A stretch of DNA of 64,000 bases from Cinnamomum chago (taxonomy: Eukaryota; Streptophyta; Magnoliopsida; Laurales; Lauraceae): contig CP142452.1 of NCBI GenBank assembly GCA_038049695.1, forward strand, positions 54,518,501-54,582,500. Reading direction: 5' to 3'. The position numbers were made by a program, and so were the translations under genes. Below, in pieces: positions 55,431 to 64,000 of this stretch. The notes under the pieces were generated by a model. The model was not told the DNA's origin, did no database searches, and saw only the letters and a program-made list of their open reading frames with translations. Position 1 is the first letter of the stretch. Each line of letters begins with the position of its first letter.

Positions 55431-57603
55431 TTAGGACCCGTGGAACCCTACCCTTAGGCCCTGTTTTATGACCATTTGACAACTGAATTTTAATCGGATC
55501 TTAGCCTGATGTAGACCTATTTTCAAACCTTATAGGGATTTCTGAATTTTCGAACCAAAACTTGGATATTTTAACCAATGTTTAAAGGAAACTAATAATT
55601 GCACTCCGACCTGAAAATAGGGGCTTTTGAGTTTAACCCAGGGCAATGCAAAGAGACTGTCTTTTCTTGGAAAAAGAAAGACCGAGACCTAGGGATGAAC
55701 TCAGTACCCCGACTTGCCCGATGAATAATTTATTTCTGTATTTAGACCCGAACAATTATTGATACATGTAGAGCACGGTGATTTGTATTTTTATCTGAAC
55801 TTAGTGGTTGGATATTCCCACCTTTAGAATGCATCAAGCGTATAAAAATACATCAATATCCATCCCTTTGAGCATATAGTTGGGAGAATCATCGTACTTG
55901 CATGTTTATGTTATTTAACTAGACTTGTTGATTTATTGCCTTGCCATTCCGAGTTACCTGGATCACCTTTGTTTTCTGCAACCCGTTTTTGGATCCCTTA
56001 TTTCTACCCGAAATGTTATCCGATTTTCTATAAAATTCCCGGACTTAGAAAGATACTGTCTTGAAATCTATTTTGACTCGTTTTACTGTTTTTAGCCCAA
56101 ATTGAAAAGAATACTATTTTGAAGTCTGCTTTGACCCGTTTTCTATTTTTAACATGTTTTGTCATTTTAAACCTGAACCTGAAAATACCGTCTTGAAAAC
56201 CTGCTTTAACTTGTTTTACTATTTTAAACCTGAAACGAAAAATACTATTTTGAAACCTGCCTTATCTTGTTTTACTATTTTGAGCCTGAATTACGTGGTT
56301 TCATGTTTTAAAAGCCGATTTCGCTTTGTTACGTTTTTAAGCATTCCGATTGTCTGATAACTCCTTGTACTAGCACAAGTATTTTCGAGTAATCGATTTA
56401 TTCATTAATTCTTGATTTATGCACTGAACCATTCATTCTGCATTGATTTTCAAGCGGCACCACCAAGCAGATATCCTGTATTTATTATATATAGTTATAT
56501 ATATATTGCTTGCTGCAGTTTGAGTTCCGATGTGACAGGTGTCACTATAGTACCTTCCCTGATTGGGTTAGACCATTAGGTCCCCCGTAGCAAGGCCTCT
56601 GATTTCTGAACGGCCGTGACTCAAGGGTGAGTTTTTGTGTACTCTCAGTTCTGCTTAGTTAGGGCTAGTGGTTGCTTCCTCCTCCTTGAGTATATGCCAA
56701 GTGGTTGCCAATATTTAATTATTTTAAATTAACTCATGTTTATGATTTGGTAAATCATATTTTCTTGCATCAGTCTGCTCAATTTGTCGGCATTGATTTT
56801 CTGAAATAATCACTACATTTATGTTTATGATTGATAAATCATATTTTCTTACATTAGTCTGCTCAGTCTGTCTGCATTGATTTTCTGAAAATAATCACTG
56901 TATTTATGTTTATGATTTGGAAAATCATATTTTCTTGCATCAGTCTATCTAGCTTCTTTGTTACTGTTTTCCTAATTTATAACTTGTATTTATGTTCTGT
57001 TATGTCTTGCAAACTATGCTCTTTATCTTAAATATTTTCCAGGCTTTTGTCTGATCTACGCTTGATGCCGTAGGTTTGTTTCCCCGACTCGTACCTTAGT
57101 GCGGTTTTCGAGGCGGCGGTTGCTAAGCAGTTAGCGAAGTGTGATTTTTGGGTAAAGGTTGTCATATAGATTCCACCCCTTGCACCTAAGATGCAAAATA
57201 CATAAGAGTATTATTTTAGGGTTTTGTATTCTACTTTACTAACCTGTGTTGGTCTGTTATTCTGGGAATGTAATTAATATATCTTTTGTAATTATAACTT
57301 GAATTCGGGAATAAAATCTCTAATTACTTGTCTAGCTCTGTTTATATTCTGTTATGATGTACCAGTATGAGGATGTATCATTCATATGATTCTGCTAATA
57401 AGACATTAGTGATGCAATACGGAATCCGATGTGCACCGGACTTCGGGTTGTACCACAATGCAAGCTTCCGCTAAATGTTCCATGACGGTAATTGGACCCT
57501 GTAACTCTCACCAATGCGGATCCTGTGGATAAATGAAAGATTGTGCTATAGTAATTCCCCAGTAATGGCTCCTTAATCTTACCCTAATTTTGGGGTCGTG
57601 ACA
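55431..57603 (+). other. Distal part of solo LTR I
   Basis: No coding sequence. Contains triplicated words: ACCTGAAAATACCGTCTTG-like units at 56060-56290 and TTTATGATT(T)G.TAAATCATATTTTCTT units at 56730-56940, each about three diverged copies. Ends at the GGAAG duplication. Confidence 0.7.
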
Positions 57604-57608
57604 GGAAG

Positions 57609-58313
57609 CGCTTGTATGTTCTACTTGCATGTTACATGTTTGATGAAAGCTCTACAAGTGTGCATTATTGGATTTTTAGTAGCACTACCCAGGGATTTGG
57701 TCTGACCTAAAAGAAAGTGAACTATGAAGAGACCCATCTCAATTAGTTCAAAATTGGGGCTATATTTCACTCAAACTCATCTTGTTGGCAAAAACAAAAG
57801 TAAAAAATAAAAATAAATAAAAAACTAGTTCATTTTGTGATGAGTTCATTGGTCTGGATCAAACAATGTAGTCTAGTCCAGGTTTTATGCAGAGAAATAG
57901 GTACGTATCTGACCATTTTATTGGTGTATTTTACCAGAAGATTTGAACTGCTTCAGTTCATTGGCCTGAAAAGTTGGCTGAATTTGACATGGTCCATTCA
58001 ATCACAGGACCGGATGATAGATGGAAAGAGTTTATCCATCGTTTGATGTATGCTTCCTTGGTTGAAAAGAATTATGAAATATATTTTATTGTTCATTACA
58101 ACTTCTCCTCATTCCATTTAATGAACCAAGTTTGAACTGCAGTTTTTTTGTGGAAAGAAAAAATGTAACCAAACCAAACCGAACCGGTTAGGTTCGGTTT
58201 GGTTTGGGCACCTAAGCGGTTCGGTTCGGTTTGAGAAAATAGAAAACCGATGGATTCGGTTTGGTTGATGGTTTCCCCTCTAAACCGATCCGAATAGTCC
58301 ATGTACACCTCTA
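57609..58313. other. Right part of the 911-bp hAT-type MITE
   Basis: A 69-codon open stretch (57837-58046) shows no family. The last 150 bases are packed with GGTTCGGTTTGG/CCAAACCGAACC words, the subterminal repeats of the MITE. Confidence 0.6.
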
Positions 58314-58499
58314 GTTTTTATGAACTATGGTTGTTTCCTTCAGTTTTTTTGAGTATGCATGTTGATTAAGGTGTTATTTTATCTTAAATTTTGCTTCAAA
58401 AAACTTAAATAACATTACAGTAAAAAGGCTACAAGGCTACAATAATATGATAAAAGATATTTTGCATTGACATTGGATTAACAAAGTCAATCACATGGT

Positions 58500-59340
58500 T
58501 GATGGTATCTATGTCAATTTGTATCTGATCGAGTCCGACGGACACTTAACTTCTCCTTCTTCTTTGTGATCAATATACTGCTTAACTTTGGTGAAGCACT
58601 TTCTTTGATGGAGAGTGCATACTAAAAAGCAGATGGATCTCGACGTGTAGAAGTATCCGACTTCTTCCTCCTTAATGTTGATCAACCCTGCGTATTCAAC
58701 TTGACATCCGGGTCAAGAAGATAAGTGGATAAAGGATTTGCCACTTCTTTTAGTTTTCTCAATGTCTTATTTTACCAAGTTGATCACTCTTCTAAAATTT
58801 ATTTGTGATCAACTCGAACTTGGCAGTGGTGGTCAACTCAGCATTGTAGATACTCTTCATTATAGTGGTGTTGTTCACATCCATCTGCTTCAATGTGTGA
58901 AGAATGTTCCTCGGCTTCACTAAACTATTGGACATATTAATAGAAAATTTTAATTCTTCTTTGGAAAGCCTCCCAGCATATGAGTACTCCTCAAGATGTT
59001 GTGCATTCGGATGATTGTGCACCCCACAAACCACTATTACCATCCAATCATCATTAGTTGGTAACTTTCAGCATTTCAAAGAAAAATGGCAACTACACTT
59101 CTTCATTCCCGTTGACTTATTCAGATCTTTCTTCTCAAAGACCTTCGAAGAACTCCTGTAAGTGCCACTTCTCTCACAAGAAAATACAACTCTCAGTTTC
59201 CTACCATCTACACTAGCATTTGACGTTTTGATTACAATTACTAAGCCATGTGTCTTTACAACATCTCGTGTCCATTAGATAAGGGCTTCTCGGCTTCTGA
59301 ATATAATGTTGGTAGTGAAAATGTTAGTAAAATCCAATAA
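58500..59340 (-). pseudogene. MULE (Mutator-like) transposase N-terminal fragment
   Basis: On the minus strand from about 59330: SREALI followed by VVKTHGLVIVIKTSNAS, DGRKLRVVFSCERSGTYR and KCSCHFSLK, which is the FAR1-like zinc-binding N-terminus. Then DDWMVIVVCGVHNHPNAQHL and YAGRLSKEELKFSINMSNS and LVKPRNILHTLKQMD (59043-58792). These are consecutive blocks of plant MULE transposases. At least one frame change and stops interrupt it, and the catalytic DDE region and terminal inverted repeats are not seen. A dead fragment. Confidence 0.8.
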
Positions 59341-59404
59341 GCACTCACTGACACCTGTAGAATCAATCTCCTACAAAAAATAAATAAAACATGTTTCAGT
59401 ATGA

Positions 59405-59605
59405 GACGGTCGTGCTAAACTGCCCAACATCATATTGTTCGGCTAAACTTGGCCGAGCTATATGGTATATTGCATGGAAATATAGAGTCGTGCAATACAC
59501 ATATGCGCAGTCAAGTATGGCTGTGCATTACATTATTGCATGGCTTAAGATGGATGAGCACTACATGTGATGCACGATTCTGCAATTCCGTGCAGGACAC
59601 GAACG
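59405..59605. repeat. Array of GTGCA/TGCAC short inverted words
   Basis: CGTGCA, TGTGCAT, GATGCAC and related words recur about eight times in 200 bases, similar in style to 33985-34187 but looser. Confidence 0.45.
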
Positions 59606-60124
59606 AAAAAAAAATTGAACAATGTGCCAAAAACAGGATACATTCTCTTCATAGATGGTCATTTGGTTCATATTGGGGATGACTTCTCTAAAACACAATG
59701 TGGTGCCTAAGATTGAGGTGTGGTAGCTTACATGGGAAAATGGAAAGATGGGTTGGGAGATCAGCTCTTCCAAGAGCTAATAGTTGGAGCTTTATGATGA
59801 TGAGAAGAAAAAGAAGTATAGTGATGAAGGGAAAGAAGTGCAGAAGAGGATTCTATTCTTGTCAGGAGCATCAAGTAGTTCAGAGGGAAGAAGAAGAAAT
59901 CGGCTAAAGAGGAAGATGTAGTCTTGGTACTTCTGGTATTTCACATTTGGGTATTTTGCTAACAAATTTTTTTTTAAATGGCAAGTTAATGGGTGCATTT
60001 AAAATTGGGAAGTTCTACTGGCACACAGTTTTTTACTTTTCACATACAAATTCTCTCTACACACATCACTATAATTTAAAAATTACATTAGATCTTTTCA
60101 CACACACCATAATTTTCCATACTA
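59606..60124. other. Purine-rich tract and A/T-rich flank
   Basis: GAAGAAGA-rich from about 59780 to 59920. Then a GGGAAGTTCTACTGGCACAC word at 60008 that may be the left end of a MITE-like unit. No gene seen. Confidence 0.35.
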
Positions 60125-63100
60125 CCCGTGCACGTGATTTCCCACAGGTGTCTGCGGTGAGGATATTACATCAACATAAAATATATTTAGTTAACTGTGG
60201 AAGCATGTAGCAAATCTAATTCACACATTCATATCCAAAATAGCAAGACTGATAACACATTTATATAACAGAATATCAGAGTGAGCAATGATCATTAGTA
60301 CTATCCCCAAAAGTAATGTTAAAGTTTATACAAAAGATCAATTAGTTTTTCACTCCCCAAAAGAATAAAGGCCAACATAGGCCAATACATCTCAAAACAA
60401 TAACCCAAAAGAATGGTTAATCACGATCCCCAAAATGTGACGTAACTCAAACAACCGAATGTCTAGACGATATCATCGGCATGCCACTCAACTAAGCGAT
60501 GCGGTTCACCGACCGCCTCCTCAAGCTCCGTCTCGAGATAGACAATGTCTGAACTTGAGTACCAAAGAAATGGACCAGACACGACTGTTTGGCAGGTGGG
60601 TGAAAGGATATAACAATATAACATAAATTGAATTTACATTGGAAAACATTTAAACCTGTTTAAACAATAAATTCCATGGAAGAATTAATTCATTTATTCA
60701 AAACATATATATAGTGTAAAACAAGTAAAGGTAACCAAGCAATTGAAAAACAAGTAAGATGACAACCACACGAAGCTAAGTCATCTATCACCGAAGTGAC
60801 AAGAGCATATCGATGCGTTGATCTCAGTCACACGAGGTGAGGAGATTCAACAAAATATACATATATATAATAATACGGGACATGACCACGGTATCGAGCC
60901 GAGCATCAGGAACCACAGTAGCAAGCTGGGGTATCGGGACAAGACAACGGTAATAAATCGGGTAGCGGAATCCAAACTACAACTGGCGGGACAAGAATGG
61001 GATCTCCAAGTCGGTGGATCAAACCGACAAGGTTATCCAAGCTTAGTGGTGCCGACTCATAGGTCAAATAACAGAATTAAGACATGTATAAAATACATCA
61101 AGTGCAAGTATATAAACGGGCATGATGGGAGTGCTCAAAGGCACAATTATTACTTCAATTCGGGCATGCACATTGGGGCTAGCAAAATGCTACAATTGCA
61201 ATTTCAATATTTTCGGGAACAATGAAATACTAATGAACTTTCGAAATCTTAAGACAAATATCGGGGTTCAAGACTAGTTCAAGGTGAATAGGGATCCCGT
61301 ATGTCAATATCAATAAAGACTTGGTACTCCTTGAGTTTGGGGATATTTCGGGGTCTTTATACACCTCGATGAATTTAAAAACTACAATTGATCCTTGTGA
61401 AGTGGTTTCTTTCTCAAATGGGCTTCATGCATCGTTTCTTCATACCTCCATTTCATCGGGGCTCTCAACAAACCTCTCCTAATCATTTAAACATTTCATT
61501 TTTACTCTCAAGATAGCCCCAGGTGAACAGTACCCATCACTCGAGCGGACCTGGAGTTCGCTCGAGAGGTAAGCTCTCTGGAATGATTTTCTGGGTGGGT
61601 TCGCTTGAGCGAACTCATCCAGTTCAGGTTGGCTCGAGCGAAATTTCACTTCGCTCGAGCTAACCATTCTCTGGAATGAGTTTTGGGAGAGTTCGCTTGA
61701 ACGAACTGTCCACTGGAAGGGTTCGCTCGAGCGAAGGACTGTCCAGAACTGATTCTGAGGACAGTTCTGCTCACCCCTTTCTCATCCTTTTACAACCCCC
61801 TTTGAGCCCCATTTCTACACCAAATAGGGAACTCAAAACTTCTTCAAACCATCATCAAATCTTTTACAACATCCACCCCAACCACCTCCATTCATTTCAC
61901 ATTCGATAAAAAAGAGAGAGAGATGGGAAACCACCACATACAAGAATACATTTGAGCTATAAACAAGAGATAAATGAAGGCTATAAACCAACATATTACC
62001 AAGACATTAAATGCACTAATAAAACTCTTTCATGAGCATTTATTTCAAATCGATGCAAATAAATAAACATGAATGAAAACTACAAAACCAACCACATTTC
62101 TTATAAAGCCATTTAATGCTCAAACTATCCATTCATCCACTTGCCTTAGTTCCAAGCTTAGCCAAAACAAGCTCTAATCACTCTTCCAAACCCAAGATTC
62201 AAAGCTACAAGAAAAACCCCCAAAACAAACCCTAAAAGGGTTAAACCAATGAATGGGGGAAGGAGAGGCTTCAATAGTGAAAATGAGGACTCCTATAGGC
62301 TAGGAAAACACAATATCAAAAGATGGGATTGATTACTTACATGAGAGTTCTTCAAAGACACAAGATTAGTTCAAGGAAGGTCTTGGGACGGAAGGTTTCC
62401 TCCACAAATAATATCAATAGAGAGCTTTAGTAGAAATGAAGAAGATGATGATCTTTACTTTGATATTGGTGCTAGTTTGGCGGGGATATGGAGATGGAAG
62501 AGCAAGGAAAAGAAGAGGGAAGAGAAACCCTAGCTTGGGGTTTGGTTTGAGCTGAAAAAAGGGAAAAAAAAGGAAGAAAGGTCTCTTTTTTATAACAAAT
62601 GAGATGGGCTCCACCACTTGAAATTCTTATGGGGCTGAAATCATGGCTTTCGGGACCTCGGATGAGTTCGACGAAGAAGGGAAAAACGATCGTAGAAATT
62701 TCTAATTTCTAAAAAGTATATATTTCAAGGGTTTCGGGAATATCAAATCTTGGGTACAGATTTAGTGTAAAAAGACTGTTTTGCCCTCAATGCTAGGAAA
62801 GTCGGGTTTCGGGGTTCCGGACAGGAACGGGATCAACATAAAAGTTGAAGAGATTAACAAGATAAATAAAAACGGGGTTAAAATATAAATCATAGGAATC
62901 TCAGAAAATCCCCCAAGTAAACGCAAAATCACAAAAGGAACCCCCAAAGGGTCCCACTAAGTATAATGGTACTCAAAATTCCCCAAAGCTATAACAAAAG
63001 CTACTCTAATATCAACTTAACCAGCATTCACTAATCACGCTTAGAACTAACACACGACTTAATCAGTACTAATCGAGGTCACTCGGGTCAGGGTCTTACA
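60125..63100 (-). mobile_element. LTR G of the long-LTR Gypsy family, minus strand, one end missing
   Basis: Read on the minus strand it starts TGTAAGACCCTGACCCGAG at 63100, like F. It shares the TCATCCGAGG word (near 62660), the region TCATCTAGAC/TCGTCTAGAC (near 60470), TATTGGCCT (near 60390) and ATCCTCACCGC (near 60160) with F in the same order. The last 40 or so bases of the LTR are not found, so one end is lost. TATA-like TTATAAAAAAG on the minus strand near 62590. Single LTR, no internal region in the window. Old. Confidence 0.8.
61536..61736. repeat. Palindrome array in LTR G (GCTCGAGC motif)
   Basis: Five CTCGAG hexamers and two close variants (CTTGAG, CTTGAA) in 200 bases, mostly within TTCGCTCGAGCGAA. 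Adjacent motifs are paired across short spacers. A CTCTGGAATGA word precedes two of the pairs, suggesting unit duplication. About 1360-1560 bases from the LTR start. Confidence 0.93.
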
Positions 63101-63104
63101 GTCT

Positions 63105-63210
63105 TAAAGGTCCGAACAAATGACATATGTTCGGAACTATAAGTCCGAATAGATGCATTATGTTCGGAACTATACATCCGAACATATGCCATCTGTTCGG
63201 CCCTAAAAGA
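63105..63210. repeat. Three tandem hairpin units TCCGAAC-N11-GTTCGGA
   Basis: Three units about 34 bases apart, each an inverted repeat TCCGAAC ... GTTCGGA with an 11-base loop (63111-63135, 63145-63170, 63177-63201). Directly adjoins LTR G. Confidence 0.9.
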
Positions 63211-63331
63211 CCATACATTTCGGAAACTTGCAACTCGTTCTAGGCGACTAAGAAACAGATCTTTCTACTGCTGCTTTGATTTAAAGGCACCATTTGATTG
63301 TTGTTTTCTTCCTTTATTGCACTTGAAAATA

Positions 63332-63519
63332 GAGGAATGTGAGTGAAGATGAGTTGCCCAGGAGGACAGAGGAAGTAGAGAGTGAGAAGTGGAGAGTGAG
63401 ATGAGTTGCCTAGGAAAAGAAAATCGAGGAATGTGAGTGAAGATGAGTTGCCCAAAGAAGATGGAGAAAGTGGAGAGTGAGATGGGTGGGAGAAGAAGAA
63501 GATGAGCTTGCGTGTGAAA
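63332..63519 (+). repeat. 94-bp tandem duplication, purine-rich
   Basis: GAGGAATGTGAGTGAAGATG at 63332 and again at 63426, with GAGAGTGAGATG words inside. Confidence 0.9.
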
Positions 63520-64000
63520 AGAGAATGAATTTTGAATTTTTATGGGACAATAGATATTTTGGTCATTTTATAAAAGGATAAGAATATAATTTAAAAAAAA
63601 AATAAGTAAAATTTTGTGTGCGAAAAGCAACACTCTTTAAAATTTATCCTGGCCCGTTTGGTAATTTTACTAATATAGTCAAGTGAAGTCAAGTCAAGTT
63701 AAACATTCCATCAAAAACACTTTTTATCAAAACTCTCCCCTTCTTTTTCAAAAAAAGTAAAAAAGCAACTACATTTACTCACTAAAAGACAAAAAAAATT
63801 CATTTCCCCATACAAAAAGCCAAAAAAATTCTATCACAAACAACTAAAAATAAAATACCATCATAACTCACTTATATTTTATTCATTCTTTTCATTTTAC
63901 TTCACTCCACTTTATTTTAAAAGTAAATTACCAAATGGCCTTTACGAATTGCTTTCAATAAAAGCCTTTCCACGTAAAAGAAAAGAAAAAAGGTCAAAAT
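63520..64000. other. A/T-rich flank, nothing recognised
   Basis: A GTGTGCGAAAAGCAACACTC word at 63618-63637 may be the inverted partner of the word at 60008. No gene or clear repeat to the window end. Confidence 0.35.

Larger units (their letters stand above)
38280..57603 (+). mobile_element. Solo LTR I of the long-LTR Gypsy family, invaded by J and H
   Basis: Starts TGTAGGGACCC and ends GGGGTCGTGACA, with a perfect 5-bp duplication GGAAG (38275-38279 and 57604-57608). Subtracting J (40161-51294) and H (51960-54940) with their duplications leaves about 5.2 kb, much longer than F or H. The surplus is mainly an expanded GGCC-core array. It shares with F the word around GATTCGTCCGAGG (38880) and the start and end. 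No internal region remains. Old: it predates both insertions. Confidence 0.85.
38074..58313. mobile_element. hAT-type MITE (911 bp net) hosting solo LTR I
   Basis: Left end TAGGGCTGCACAAAAAATCC at 38074 and right end ...TGTACACCTCTA at 58313 are imperfect inverses. Perfect 8-bp duplication GTTTTTAT (38066-38073 and 58314-58321). Subterminal CCGAACC/GGTTCGG words occur at both ends. Everything from 38280 to 57603 plus a 5-bp duplication is a later insertion. Net length is about 911 bp. No transposase seen, so it is non-autonomous. Confidence 0.85.

Overview
This is a stretch of a large, repeat-rich plant nuclear genome. The evidence is nested Ty3/Gypsy and Ty1/copia LTR elements, a plant-type hAT transposon, a MULE, MITEs, a LINE fragment, and one recognisable plant gene with GT-AG introns. 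I cannot fix the species; the intron size and TE load suggest a big-genome angiosperm. Host coding sequence is sparse: the last three exons of a VAC14 homologue (about 20.1-23.7 kb, + strand) and a broken 2-oxoglutarate dioxygenase exon (31.4-31.8 kb). Almost everything else is transposon fossil.

Left block (1-16.5 kb). A minus-strand gag-protease-only Gypsy fossil (copy A) spans 1316 to about 15.2 kb. Four things have landed in it: a Tat-like Gypsy running off the left edge (LTR 474-1315), a hAT element with a DUF659-type transposase (1690-10351) that itself carries a young, whole-looking copia (4755-10182), a 1015-bp MITE-like element (10926-11940), and a second copy of the same gag-protease family (B, 12087-14429). 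A third relative (D) lies on the + strand and ends in an LTR at 16157-16515. More Gypsy gag remains (E) follow to about 18 kb.

Middle block (20-33.5 kb). VAC14 exons at 20130-20198, 22440-22736 and 23589-23681 are joined in phase. Introns and 3' flank hold MITEs, a copia leader remnant and microsatellites. Then come hAT-type short elements, a LINE 3' fragment, about 1 kb of degenerate A/T-rich minisatellite (29.7-30.7 kb), tandem duplications, the dioxygenase pseudogene and two more MITEs.

Right block (33.5-64 kb). Four LTRs of one long-LTR Gypsy family are present: F (34188-37053), I (38280-57603, interrupted), H (51960-54940) and G (about 60125-63100, minus). F, H and I have perfect 5-bp target duplications and no internal region, so they are solo LTRs. 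I sits inside a 911-bp hAT-type MITE (38074-58313, 8-bp duplication) and was itself invaded by H and by an 11.1-kb Tat-type Gypsy, J (40161-51294), which carries gag-pol plus an antisense gene.

The most unusual signal is in these LTRs. Each carries, roughly 0.85-1.6 kb from its start, an array of short repeated motifs, palindromic in three of them. The motif differs from copy to copy (GGCTAGCC in F, GGTCGACC in H, GCTCGAGC in G, a GGCC-core word expanded to about 1.4 kb in I), while the arrangement of motif pairs 10-17 bases apart is kept. Similar hairpin arrays occur just outside the LTRs, and three LTR elements inserted inside such arrays. I know of no described system that matches this.
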